DNA of 64,000 nt from Osedax frankpressi (GCA_964035775.1 OZ038316.1:31279142-31343141), one strand, 5' to 3'. Numbered from the stretch's first letter, positions 46,532 to 63,109 are shown. The notes: generated by a model not told the origin, from the sequence alone. Numbers and translations are program-made.

Positions 46532-49500
46532 TTACAATTTATTTATATTAATTCATTATCTTACTATTATATTTATATTAATTCATTATCTTACTATTAT
46601 ATTTATATTAATTCATTATCTTACTATTATATTAATTCACTATCTTACTATTATATTTATATTAATTCATTATCTTACTATTATATTTATATTAATTCAT
46701 TATCTTACTGTTATATTTATCTTAATTCATTATCTTACTATTATATTTACATTAATTCATTACCTTACTATTATATTGATATTAATTCATTATCTTACTA
46801 TTATATTTATATTAATTCATTATCTTACTATTATATTGATTTTAATTCATTATCTTACTATTATATTTATATTAATTCATTATCTTACTATTATATTTAT
46901 ATTAATTCATTATCTTACTATTATATTAATTCACTATCTTACTATTCTATTTATATTAATTCATTATCTTACTATTATATTGATATTAATTCATTATCTT
47001 ACTATTATATTTATATTAATTCATTATCTTACTATTATATTTATATTAATTCATTATCTTACAATTTATTTATATTAATTCATTATCTTACTATTATATT
47101 TATATTAATTCATTATCTTACTATTATATTTATATTAATTCATTATCTTACTATTATATTTATATTAATTCATTATCTTACTATTATATTGATATTAATT
47201 CATTATCTTACTATTATATTTATATTAATTCATTATCTTACTATTATATTTATATTAATTCATTATCTTACTATTATATTTATATTAATTCATTATCTTA
47301 CTATTATATTTATATTAATTCATTATCTTACTATTATATTTATATTAATTCATTATCTTACTCTTATATTTATATTAATTCATTATCTTACTATTATATT
47401 TATATTAATTCATTACCTTACTATTATATTGATATTAATTCATTATCTTACTATTATATTTATATTAATTCATTATCTTACTATTATATTGATTTTAATT
47501 CATTATCTTACTATTATATTTATATTAATTCATTATCTTACTATTATATTTATATTAATTCATTATCTTACTATTATATTAATTCACTATCTTACTATTA
47601 TATTTATATTAATTCATTATCTTACTATTATATTGATATTAATTCATTATCTTACTATTATATTAATTCACTATCTTACTATTATATTTATATTAATTCA
47701 TTATCTTACTATTATATTGATTTTAATTCATTATCTTACTATTATATTTATATTAATTCATTATCTTACTATTATATTTATATTAATTCATTATCTTACT
47801 ATTATATTAATTCACTATCTTACTATTATATTTATATTAATTCATTATCTTACTATTATATTTATATTAATTCATTATCTTACTATTATATTAATTCACT
47901 ATCTTACTATTATATTTATATTAATTCATTATCTTACTATTATATTGATATTAATTCATTATCTTACTATTATATTTATATTAATTCATTATCTTACTAT
48001 TATATTTATATTAATTCATTATCTTACTATTATATTTATATTAATTCATTATCTTACTATTATATGGATATTAATTCATTATCTTACTATTATATTTATA
48101 TTAATTCATTATCTTACTATTATATTTATATTAATTCATTATCTTACTCTTATATTGATATTAATTCATTATCTTACTATTATATTTATATTAATTCATT
48201 ATCTTACTATTATATTGATAGTAATTCATTATCTTACTATTATATTTATATTAATTCATTATCTTACTATTATATTTATATTAATTCATTACCTTACTAT
48301 TATATTTATATTAATTCATTATCTTACTATTATATTAATTAATTATCTTACTATTATATTTATATTAATTCATTACCTTACTATTATATTGATATTAATT
48401 CATTATCTTACTATTATATTTATATTAATTCATTATCTTACTATTGATATTAATATAATATATTGATATTAATTCATTATCTTACTATTATATTTATATT
48501 AATTCATTATCTTACTATTATATTAATTCACTATCTTACTATTATATTTATATTAATTCATTATGTTACTATTATATTGATATTAATTCATTATCTTACT
48601 ATTATATTTATATTAATTCATTATCTTACTATTATATTTATATTAATTCATTATCTTACTATTATATTTATATTAATTCATTATCTTACTATTATATTTA
48701 TATTAATTCATTATCTTACTATTATATTTATAATAATTCATTATCTTACAATTTATTTATATTAATTCATTATCTTACTATTATATTTATATTAATTCAT
48801 TATCTTACTATTATATTTATATTAATTCATTATCTTACTATTATATTTATATTAATTCATTATCTTACTATTATATTGATATTAATTCATTATCTTACTA
48901 TTATATTTATATTAATTCATTATCTTACTATTATATTTATATTAATTCATTATCTTACTATTATATTTATATTAATTCATTATCTTACTATTATATTGAT
49001 ATTAATTCATTATCTTACTATTATATTTATATTAATTCATTATCTTACTATTATATTTATATTAATTCATTATCTTACTCTTATATTTATATTAATTCAT
49101 TATCTTACTATTATATTTATATTAATTCATTATCTTACTATTATATTTATATTAATTCATTATCTTACTATTATATTTATATTAATTCATTATCTTACTA
49201 TTATATTTATATTAATTCATTACCTTACTATTATATTTATATTAATTCATTATCTTACTATTATATTTATATTAATTCATTATATTACTATTATATTTAT
49301 ATTAATTCATTATCTTACTATTATATTGATATTAATTCATTATCTTACTATTATATTTATATTAATTCATTATCTTACTATTATATTTATATTAATTCAT
49401 TATCTTACTATTATATTTATATTAATTCATTATCTTACTATTATATTTATATTAATTCATTATCTTACTATTATATTTATATTAATTCATTATCTTACTA

Positions 49501-50031
49501 TTATATTTATATTAATTCATTACCTTACTATTATATTGATATTAATTCATTATCTTACTATTATATTTATATTAATTCATTATCTTACTATTGATATTAA
49601 TATAATATATTGATATTAATTCATTATCTTACTATTATATTGATATTAATTCATTATCTTACTATTATATTTATATTAATTCATTATCTTACTACTATAT
49701 TTATATTAATTCATTATCTTACAATTTATTTATATTAATTCATTATCTTACTATTATATTTATATTAATTCATTATCTTACTATTATATTTATATTAATT
49801 CATTATCTTACTATTATATTTATATTAATTCATTATCTTACTATTATATTGATATTAATTCATTATCTTACTATTATATTTATATTAATTCATTATCTTA
49901 CTATTGATATTAATATAATATATTGATATTAATTCATTATCTTACTATTATATTGATATTAATTCATTATCTTACTATTATATTTATATTAATTCATTAT
50001 CTTACTACTATATTTATATTAATTCATTATC
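46532..50031. repeat. J/K patchwork with a duplicated 128-bp J-K minimodule
   Basis: K units at 46,532, 47,059, 48,746 and 49,719 and J at 48,444, 49,591 and 49,904 cut this region into short pieces. A J-to-K spacing of exactly 128 bp with a private TACTACTAT joint occurs at 49,591 and 49,904, and again at 53,697. Private changes include TATATGGATA at about 48,064, a GATAGTAATTC unit near 48,217, TTAATTAATTAT near 48,337 and TATAATAATTC near 48,730. Confidence 0.83.
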
Positions 50032-53000
50032 TTACAATTTATTTATATTAATTCATTATCTTACTATTATATTGATATTAATTCATTATCTTACTATTAT
50101 ATTTATATTAATTCATTATCTTACTATTATATTTATATTAATTCATTATCTTACTATTATATTTATATTAATTCATTATCTTACTATTATATTTATATTA
50201 ATTCATTATCTTACTATTATATTTATATTAATTCATTATCTTACTCTTATATTGATATTAATTCATTATCTTACTATTATATTTATATTAATTCATTATC
50301 TTACTATTATATTGATATTAATTCATTATCTTACTATTATATTTATATTAATTCATTATCTTACTATTATATTTATATTAATTCATTATCTTACTATTAT
50401 ATTTATATTAATTCATTACCTTACTATTATATTTATATTAATTCATTATCTTACTATTATATTTATATTAATTCATTACCTTACTATTATATTTATATTA
50501 ATTCATTATCTTACTATTATATTTATATTAATTCATTACCTTACTATTATATTGATATTAATTCATTATCTTACTATTATATTTATATTAATTCATTATC
50601 TTACTATTGATATTAATATAATATATTGATATTAATTCATTATCTTACTATTATATTTATATTAATTCATTATCTTACTATTATATTGATCTTAATTCAT
50701 TATCTTACTATTATATTTATATTAATTCATTATCTTACTATTATATTGATTTTAATTCATTATCTTACTATTATATTTATATTAATTCATTATCTTACTA
50801 TTATATTTATATTAATTCATTATCTTACTATTATATTAATTCACTATCTTACTATTATATTGATATTAATTCATTATCTTACTATTATATTTATATTAAT
50901 TCATTATCTTACTATTATATTTATATTAATTCATTATCTTACTATTATATTAATTCACTATCTTACTATTATATTTATATTAATTTATTATCTTACTATT
51001 ATATTTATATTAATTCATTACCTTACTATTATATTGATCTTAATTCATTATCTTACTATTATATTTATATTAATTCATTATCTTACTATTATATTAATTC
51101 ACTATCTTACTATTATATTGATATTAATTCATTATCTTACTATTATATTTATATTAATTCATTATCTTACTATTATATTTATATTAATTCATTATCTTAC
51201 TATTATATTAATTCACTATCTTACTATTATATTTATATTAATTCATTATCTTACTATTATATTTATATTAATTCATTACCTTACTATTATATTGATCTTA
51301 ATTCATTATCTTACTATTATATTTATATTAATTCATTATCTTACTATTATATTAATTCACTATCTTACTATTATATTTATATTAATTCATTACCTTACTA
51401 TATTGATATTAATTCATTATCTTACTATTATATTTATATTAATTCATTATCTTACTATTATATTTATATTAATTCATTATCTTACTATTATATTTATATT
51501 AATTCATTATCTTACTATTATATTTATATTTATTCATTATCTTACTATTATATTTACATTAATTCATTACCTTACTATTATATTGATATTAATTCATTAT
51601 CTTACTATTATATTTATATTAATTCATTATCTTACTATTATATTGATTTTAATTCATTATCTTACTATTATATTTATATTAATTCATTATCTTACTATTA
51701 TATTTATATTAATTCATTATCTTACTATTATATTAATTCACTATCTTACTATTATATTTATATTAATTCATTATCTTACTATTATATTGATATTAATTCA
51801 TTATCTTACTATTATATTTATATTAATTCATTATCTTACTATTATATTTCTATTAATTCATTATCTTACAATTTATTTATATTAATTCATTATCTTACTA
51901 TTATATTTATATTAATTCATTATCTTACTATTATATTTATATTAATTCATTATCTTACTATTATATTTATATTAATTCATTATCTTACTATTATATTGAT
52001 ATTAATTCATTATCTTACTATTATATTTATATTAATTCATTATCTTACTATTATATTTATATTAATTCATTATCTTACTATTATATTTATATTAATTCAT
52101 TATCTTACTATTATATTGATATTAATTCATTATCTTACTATTATATTTATATTAATTCATTATCTTACTATTATATTTATATTAATTCATTATCTTACTC
52201 TTATATTGATATTAATTCATTATCTTACTATTATATTTATATTAATTCATTATCTTACTATTATATTGATATTAATTCATTATCTTACTATTATATTTAT
52301 ATTAATTCATTATCTTACTATTATATTTATATTAATTCATTATCTTACTATTATATTTATATTAATTCATTACCTTACTATTATATTTATATTAATTCAT
52401 TATCTTACTATTATATTAATTCATTATCTTACTATTATATTTATATTAATTCATTATCTTACTATTATATTTATATTAATTCATTATCTTACTATTATAT
52501 TGATATTAATTCATTATCTTACTATTATATTTATATTAATTCATTACCTTACTATTATATTGATATTAATTCATTATCTTACTATTATATTTATATTAAT
52601 TCATTATCTTACTATTGATATTAATATAATATATTGATATTAATTCATTATCTTACTATTATATTTATATTAATTCATTATCTTACTATTATATTTATAT
52701 TAATTCATTATCTTACTATTATATTAATTCACTATCTTACTATTATATTGATATTAATTCATTATCTTACTATTATATTTATATTAATTCATTATCTTAC
52801 TATTATATTTATATTAATTCATTATCTTACTATTATATTAATTCACTATCTTACTATTATATTTATATTAATTCATTATCTTACTATTATATTTATATTA
52901 ATTCATTAACTTACTATTATATTGATCTTAATTCATTATCTTACTATTATATTTATATTAATTCATTATCTTACTATTATATTTATATTAATTCATTATC

Positions 53001-53943
53001 TTACTATTATATTTATATTAATTCATTATCTTACTATTATATTGATATTAATTCATTATCTTACTATTATATTTATATTAATTCATTATCTTACTATTAT
53101 ATTTATATTAATTCATTATCTTACTATTATATTGATATTAATTCATTATCTTACTATTATATTTATATTAATTCATTATCTTACTATTATATTTATATTA
53201 ATTCATTATCTTACTCTTATATTTATATTAATTCATTATCTTACTATTATATTTATATTAATTCATTATCTTACTATTATATTTATATTAATTCATTATC
53301 TTACTATTATATTTATATTAATTCATTACCTTACTATTATATTTATATTAATTCATTATCTTACTATTATATTTATATTAATTCATTATATTACTATTAT
53401 ATTTATATTAATTCATTATCTTACTATTATATTGATATTAATTCATTATCTTACTATTATATTTATATTAATTCATTATCTTACTATTATATTTATATTA
53501 ATTCATTATCTTACTATTATATTTATATTAATTCATTATCTTACTATTATATTTATATTAATTCATTATCTTACTATTATATTTATATTAATTCATTATC
53601 TTACTATTATATTTATATTAATTCATTACCTTACTATTATATTGATATTAATTCATTATCTTACTATTATATTTATATTAATTCATTATCTTACTATTGA
53701 TATTAATATAATATATTGATATTAATTCATTATCTTACTATTATATTGATATTAATTCATTATCTTACTATTATATTTATATTAATTCATTATCTTACTA
53801 CTATATTTATATTAATTCATTATCTTACAATTTATTTATATTAATTCATTATCTTACTATTATATTTATATTAATTCATTATCTTACTATTATATTTATA
53901 TTAATTCATTATCTTACTATTATATTTATATTAATTCATTATC
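50032..53943. repeat. 3,912-bp block
   Basis: K at 50,032 is matched by K at 53,944; J 50,607 by J 54,519; K 51,866 by K 55,778; all at 3,912 bp. J 52,615 is matched by J 56,497 at 3,882 bp, one unit less. The block carries a TATATTTATTC unit at about 51,527 that recurs in each later copy, a private TTTCTATT linker near 51,850, and a TTAACTTAC core near 52,908. Confidence 0.88.
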
Positions 53944-56660
53944 TTACAATTTATTTATATTAATTCATTATCTTACTATTATATTGATATTAATTCATTA
54001 TCTTACTATTATATTTATATTAATTCATTATCTTACTATTATATTTATATTAATTCATTATCTTACTATTATATTTATATTAATTCATTATCTTACTATT
54101 ATATTTATATTAATTCATTATCTTACTATTATATTTATATTAATTCATTATCTTACTCTTATATTGATATTAATTCATTATCTTACTATTATATTTATAT
54201 TAATTCATTATCTTACTATTATATTGATATTAATTCATTATCTTACTATTATATTTATATTAATTCATTATCTTACTATTATATTTATATTAATTCATTA
54301 TCTTACTATTATATTTATATTAATTCATTACCTTACTATTATATTTATATTAATTCATTATCTTACTATTATATTTATATTAATTCATTACCTTACTATT
54401 ATATTTATATTAATTCATTATCTTACTATTATATTTATATTAATTCATTACCTTACTATTATATTGATATTAATTCATTATCTTACTATTATATTTATAT
54501 TAATTCATTATCTTACTATTGATATTAATATAATATATTGATATTAATTCATTATCTTACTATTATATTTATATTAATTCATTATCTTACTATTATATTG
54601 ATCTTAATTCATTATCTTACTATTATATTTATATTAATTCATTATCTTACTATTATATTGATTTTAATTCATTATCTTACTATTATATTTATATTAATTC
54701 ATTATCTTACTATTATATTTATATTAATTCATTATCTTACTATTATATTAATTCACTATCTTACTATTATATTGATATTAATTCATTATCTTACTATTAT
54801 ATTTATATTAATTCATTATCTTACTATTATATTTATATTAATTCATTATCTTACTATTATATTAATTCACTATCTTACTATTATATTTATATTAATTTAT
54901 TATCTTACTATTATATTTATATTAATTCATTACCTTACTATTATATTGATCTTAATTCATTATCTTACTATTATATTTATATTAATTCATTATCTTACTA
55001 TTATATTAATTCACTATCTTACTATTATATTGATATTAATTCATTATCTTACTATTATATTTATATTAATTCATTATCTTACTATTATATTTATATTAAT
55101 TCATTATCTTACTATTATATTAATTCACTATCTTACTATTATATTTATATTAATTCATTATCTTACTATTATATTTATATTAATTCATTACCTTACTATT
55201 ATATTGATCTTAATTCATTATCTTACTATTATATTTATATTAATTCATTATCTTACTATTATATTAATTCACTATCTTACTATTATATTTATATTAATTC
55301 ATTACCTTACTATATTGATATTAATTCATTATCTTACTATTATATTTATATTAATTCATTATCTTACTATTATATTTATATTAATTCATTATCTTACTAT
55401 TATATTTATATTAATTCATTATCTTACTATTATATTTATATTTATTCATTATCTTACTATTATATTTACATTAATTCATTACCTTACTATTATATTGATA
55501 TTAATTCATTATCTTACTATTATATTTATATTAATTCATTATCTTACTATTATATTGATTTTAATTCATTATCTTACTATTATATTTATATTAATTCATT
55601 ATCTTACTATTATATTTATATTAATTCATTATCTTACTATTATATTAATTCACTATCTTACTATTATATTTATATTAATTCATTATCTTACTATTATATT
55701 GATATTAATTCATTATCTTACTATTATATTTATATTAATTCATTATCTTACTATTATATTTATATTAATTCATTATCTTACAATTTATTTATATTAATTC
55801 ATTATCTTACTATTATATTTATATTAATTCATTATCTTACTATTATATTTATATTAATTCATTATCTTACTATTATATTTATATTAATTCATTATCTTAC
55901 TATTATATTGATATTAATTCATTATCTTACTATTATATTTATATTAATTCATTATCTTACTATTATATTTATATTAATTCATTATCTTACTATTATATTT
56001 ATATTAATTCATTATCTTACTATTATATTGATATTAATTCATTATCTTACTATTATATTTATATTAATTCATTATCTTACTATTATATTTATATTAATTC
56101 ATTATCTTACTCTTATATTGATATTAATTCATTATCTTACTATTATATTTATATTAATTCATTATCTTACTATTATATTGATATTAATTCATTATCTTAC
56201 TATTATATTTATATTAATTCATTATCTTACTATTATATTTATATTAATTCATTATCTTACTATTATATTTATATTAATTCATTATCTTACTATTATATTA
56301 ATTCATTATCTTACTATTATATTTATATTAATTCATTATCTTACTATTATATTTATATTAATTCATTATCTTACTATTATATTGATATTAATTCATTATC
56401 TTACTATTATATTTATATTAATTCATTACCTTACTATTATATTGATATTAATTCATTATCTTACTATTATATTTATATTAATTCATTATCTTACTATTGA
56501 TATTAATATAATATATTGATATTAATTCATTATCTTACTATTATATTTATATTAATTCATTATCTTACTATTATATTTATATTAATTCATTACCTTACTA
56601 TTATATTGATATTAATTCATTATCTTACTATTATATTTATATTAATTCATTATCTTACTA
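53944..56660. repeat. J-K block, second copy
   Basis: Continues the 3,912-bp match and then serves as template for a 2,142-bp step: J 54,519 and 56,661, K 55,778 and 57,920, J 56,497 and 58,639. At its right end J units at 56,497 and 56,661 are 164 bp apart, the same J-J spacing as at 17,889 and 18,053. Confidence 0.88.
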
Positions 56661-58638
56661 TTGATATTAATATAATATATTGATATTAATTCATTATCTT
56701 ACTATTATATTTATATTAATTCATTATCTTACTATTATATTGATCTTAATTCATTATCTTACTATTATATTTATATTAATTCATTATCTTACTATTATAT
56801 TGATTTTAATTCATTATCTTACTATTATATTTATATTAATTCATTATCTTACTATTATATTTATATTAATTCATTATCTTACTATTATATTAATTCACTA
56901 TCTTACTATTATATTGATATTAATTCATTATCTTACTATTATATTTATATTAATTCATTATCTTACTATTATATTTATATTAATTCATTATCTTACTATT
57001 ATATTAATTCACTATCTTACTATTATATTTATATTAATTTATTATCTTACTATTATATTTATATTAATTCATTACCTTACTATTATATTGATCTTAATTC
57101 ATTATCTTACTATTATATTTATATTAATTCATTATCTTACTATTATATTAATTCACTATCTTACTATTATATTGATATTAATTCATTATCTTACTATTAT
57201 ATTTATATTAATTCATTATCTTACTATTATATTTATATTAATTCATTATCTTACTATTATATTAATTCACTATCTTACTATTATATTTATATTAATTCAT
57301 TATCTTACTATTATATTTATATTAATTCATTACCTTACTATTATATTGATCTTAATTCATTATCTTACTATTATATTTATATTAATTCATTATCTTACTA
57401 TTATATTAATTCACTATCTTACTATTATATTTATATTAATTCATTACCTTACTATATTGATATTAATTCATTATCTTACTATTATATTTATATTAATTCA
57501 TTATCTTACTATTATATTTATATTAATTCATTATCTTACTATTATATTTATATTAATTCATTATCTTACTATTATATTTATATTTATTCATTATCTTACT
57601 ATTATATTTACATTAATTCATTACCTTACTATTATATTGATATTAATTCATTATCTTACTATTATATTTATATTAATTCATTATCTTACTATTATATTGA
57701 TTTTAATTCATTATCTTACTATTATATTTATATTAATTCATTATCTTACTATTATATTTATATTAATTCATTATCTTACTATTATATTAATTCACTATCT
57801 TACTATTATATTTATATTAATTCATTATCTTACTATTATATTGATATTAATTCATTATCTTACTATTATATTTATATTAATTCATTATCTTACTATTATA
57901 TTTATATTAATTCATTATCTTACAATTTATTTATATTAATTCATTATCTTACTATTATATTTATATTAATTCATTATCTTACTATTATATTTATATTAAT
58001 TCATTATCTTACTATTATATTTATATTAATTCATTATCTTACTATTATATTGATATTAATTCATTATCTTACTATTATATTTATATTAATTCATTATCTT
58101 ACTATTATATTTATATTAATTCATTATCTTACTATTATATTTATATTAATTCATTATCTTACTATTATATTGATATTAATTCATTATCTTACTATTATAT
58201 TTATATTAATTCATTATCTTACTATTATATTTATATTAATTCATTATCTTACTCTTATATTGATATTAATTCATTATCTTACTATTATATTTATATTAAT
58301 TCATTATCTTACTATTATATTGATATTAATTCATTATCTTACTATTATATTTATATTAATTCATTATCTTACTATTATATTTATATTAATTCATTATCTT
58401 ACTATTATATTTATATTAATTCATTATCTTACTATTATATTAATTCATTATCTTACTATTATATTTATATTAATTCATTATCTTACTATTATATTTATAT
58501 TAATTCATTATCTTACTATTATATTGATATTAATTCATTATCTTACTATTATATTTATATTAATTCATTACCTTACTATTATATTGATATTAATTCATTA
58601 TCTTACTATTATATTTATATTAATTCATTATCTTACTA
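56661..58638. repeat. J-K block, third copy (2,142-bp step)
   Basis: Unit order matches 54,519-56,496 throughout by eye, with J-to-K 1,259 bp and K-to-J 719 bp in both. The TATATTTATTC marker is at about 57,581. I found no unit gained or lost. Confidence 0.9.
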
Positions 58639-60261
58639 TTGATATTAATATAATATATTGATATTAATTCATTATCTTACTATTATATTTATATTAATTC
58701 ATTATCTTACTATTATATTAATTCACTATCTTACTATTATATTGATATTAATTCATTATCTTACTATTATATTTATATTAATTCATTATCTTACTATTAT
58801 ATTTATATTAATTCATTATCTTACTATTATATTAATTCACTATCTTACTATTATATTTATATTAATTCATTATCTTACTATTATATTTATATTAATTCAT
58901 TACCTTACTATTATATTGATCTTAATTCATTATCTTACTATTATATTTATATTAATTCATTATCTTACTATTATATTAATTCACTATCTTACTATTATAT
59001 TTATATTAATTCATTACCTTACTATATTGATATTAATTCATTATCTTACTATTATATTTATATTAGTTCATTATCTTACTATTATATTTATATTAATTCA
59101 TTATCTTACTATTATATTTATATTAATTCATTATCTTACTATTATATTTATATTTATTCATTATCTTACTATTATATTTACATTAATTCATTACCTTACT
59201 ATTATATTGATATTAATTCATTATCTTACTATTATATTTATATTAATTCATTATCTTACTATTATATTGATTTTAATTCATTATCTTACTATTATATTTA
59301 TATTAATTCATTATCTTACTATTATATTTATATTAATTCATTATCTTACTATTATATTAATTCACTATCTTACTATTATATTTATATTAATTCATTATCT
59401 TACTATTATATTGATATTAATTCATTATCTTACTATTATATTTATATTAATTCATTATCTTACTATTATATTTATATTAATTCATTATCTTACAATTTAT
59501 TTATATTAATTCATTATCTTACTATTATATTTATATTAATTCATTATCTTACTATTATATTTATATTAATTCATCATCTTACTATTATATTTATATTAAT
59601 TCATTATCTTACTATTATATTGATATTAATTCATTATCTTACTATTATATTTATATTAATTCATTATCTTACTATTATATTTATATTAATTCATTATCTT
59701 ACTATTATATTTATATTAATTCATTATCTTACTATTATATTGATATTAATTCATTATCTTACTATTATATTTATATTAATTCATTATCTTACTATTATAT
59801 TTATATTAATTCATTATCTTACTCTTATATTGATATTAATTCATTATCTTACTATTATATTTATATTAATTCATTATCTTACTATTATATTGATATTAAT
59901 TCATTATCTTACTATTATATTTATATTAATTCATTATCTTACTATTATATTTATATTAATTCATTATCTTACTATTATATTTATATTAATTCATTACCTT
60001 ACTATTATATTTATATTAATTCATTATCTTACTATTATATTAATTCATTATCTTACTATTATATTTATATTAATTCATTATCTTACTATTATATTTATAT
60101 TAATTCATTATCTTACTATTATATTGATATTAATTCATTATCTTACTATTATATTTATATTAATTCATTACCTTACTATTATATTGATATTAATTCATTA
60201 TCTTACTATTATATTTATATTAATTCATTATCTTACTATTGATATTAATATAATATATTGA
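58639..60261. repeat. J-K block, fourth copy, shortened
   Basis: J at 58,639 to K at 59,490 is 851 bp instead of 1,259, so 408 bp of units are missing. K-to-J is 749 bp, matching the 51,866-52,615 module rather than the 719-bp neighbours. A private TTAGTTC core lies near 59,065 and CATCATC near 59,572. Confidence 0.87.
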
Positions 60262-62424
60262 TATTAATTCATTATCTTACTATTATATTTATATTAATTC
60301 ATTATCTTACTATTATATTAATTCACTATCTTACTATTATATTTATATTAATTCATTATCTTACTATTATATTGATCTTAATTCATTATCTTACTATTAT
60401 ATTTATATTAATTCATTATCTTACTATTATATTGATTTTAATTCAGTATCTTACTATTATATTTATATTAATTCATTATCTTACTATTATATTTATATTA
60501 ATTCATTCTCTTACTATTATATTAATTCACTATCTTACTATTATATTTATATTAATTCATTACCTTACTATTATATTGATCTTAATTCATTATCTTACTA
60601 TTATATTTATATTAATTCATTATCTTACTATTATATTAATTCACTATCTTACTATTATATTTATATTAATTCATTACCTTACTATTATATTGATATTAAT
60701 TCATTATCTTACTATTATATTGATATTAATTCATTATCTTACTATTATATTGATATTAATTCATTATCTTACTATTATATTGATATTAATTCATTATCTT
60801 ACTATTATATTGATATTAATTCATTATCTTACTATTATATTGATATTAATTCATTATCTTACTATTATATTTATATTAATTCATTATCTTACTATTATAT
60901 TTATATTAATTCATTATCTTACTATTATATTAATTCACTATCTTACTATTATATTTATATTAATTCATTATCTTACTATTATATTTATTTTAATTCATTA
61001 TCTTACTATTATATTGATTTTAATTCATTATCTTACTATTATATTTATATTAATTCATTATCTTACTATTATATTTATATTAATTCATTATCTTACTATT
61101 ATATTGATATTAATTCATTATCTTACTATTATATTTATATTAATTCATTATCTTACTATTATATTAATATTAATTCATTATCTTACTATTATATTGATAT
61201 TAATTCATTATCTTACTATTATATTGATATTAATTCATTATCTTACTATTATATTGATATTAATTCATTATCTTACTATTATATTGATATTAATTCATTA
61301 TCTTACTATTATATTGATATTAATTCATTATCTTACTATTATATTGATATTAATTCATTATCTTACTATTATATTGATATTAATTCATTATCTTACTATT
61401 ATATTTATATTAATTCATTATCTTACTATTATATTGATATTAATTCATTATCTTACTATTATATTGATATTAATTCATTATCTTACTATTATATTGATAT
61501 TAATTCATTATCTTACTATTATATTGATATTAATTCATTATCTTACTATTATATTTATATTAATTCATTATCTTACTATTATATTGATATTAATTCATTA
61601 TCTTACTATTATATTTATATTAATTCATTATCTTACTATTATATTTATATTAATTCATTATCTTACTATTATATTGATATTAATTCATTATCTTACTATT
61701 ATATTTATATTAATTCCTTATCTTACTATTATATTTATATTAATTCATTATCTTACTATTATATTGATATTAATTCATTATCTTACTATTATATTGATAT
61801 TAATTCATTATCTTACTATTATATTGATATTAATTCATTATCTTACTATTATATTGATATTAATTCATTATCTTACTATTATATTGATATTAATTCATTA
61901 TCTTACTATTATATTTATATTAATTCATTATCTTACTATTATATTTATATTAATTCACTATCTTACTATTATATTGATATTAATTCATTATCTTACTATT
62001 ATATTGATATTAATTCATTATCTTACTATTATATTTATATTAATTCCTTATCTTACTATTATATTTATATTAATTCATTATTTTACTATTATATTTATAT
62101 TAATTCATTATCTTACTATTATATTTGTATTAATTCATTATCTTACTATTATATTGATCTTAATTCATTATCTTACTATTATATTTATATTAATTCATTA
62201 TCTTACTATTATATTGATTTTAATTCATTATCTTACTATTATATTTATATTAATTCATTATCTTACTATTATATTTATATTAATTCATTATCTTACTATT
62301 ACATTAATTCACTATCTTACTATTATATTTATATTAATTCATTACCTTACTATTATATTGATATTAATTCATTAGCTTACTATTATATTTATATTAATTC
62401 ATTATCTTACTATTATATTTATAT

Positions 62425-62513
62425 TAATACATTATCTTACTATTATATTAATTCACTATCTTACCATTATATTTATATTATTAATTAATTCATTATCTTA
62501 CTATTATTTTTAT
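62425..62513. repeat. Complex module L, copy 5
   Basis: Lies 35,044 bp from copy 2, in a region that otherwise matches 26-27 kb at 34,864 bp; 180 bp of extra units near 61,900-62,080 explain the difference. Downstream of L, copy 5 continues into TTATC and GATA-linker units rather than the TTACC unit seen after the other copies. Confidence 0.9.
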
Positions 62514-63109
62514 ATTAATTCATTATCTTACTATTATATTGATATTAATTCATTATCTTACTATTATATTGATATTAATTCATTATCTTACTATTATATT
62601 TATATTAATTCATTATCTTACTATTATATTGATATTAATTCATTATCTTACTATTATATTGATATTAATTCATTATCTTACTATTATATTGATATTAATT
62701 CATTATCTTACTATTATATTGATATTAATTCATTATCTTACTATTATATTGATATTAATTCATTATTTTACTATTATATTTATATTAATTCATTATCTTA
62801 CTTTTATATTTATATTAATTCATTATCTTACTATTATATTGATCTTAATTCATTATCTTACTATTATATTTATATTAATTCATTATCTTACTATTATATT
62901 GATTTTAATTCATTATCTTACTATTATATTTATATTAATTCATTATCTTACTATTATATTTATATTAATTCATTATCTTACTATTATATTAATTCACTAT
63001 CTTACTATTATATTTATATTAATTCATTACCTTACTATTATATTGATATTAATTCATTATCTTACTATTATATTTATATTAATTCATTATCTTACTATTA
63101 TATTTATAT

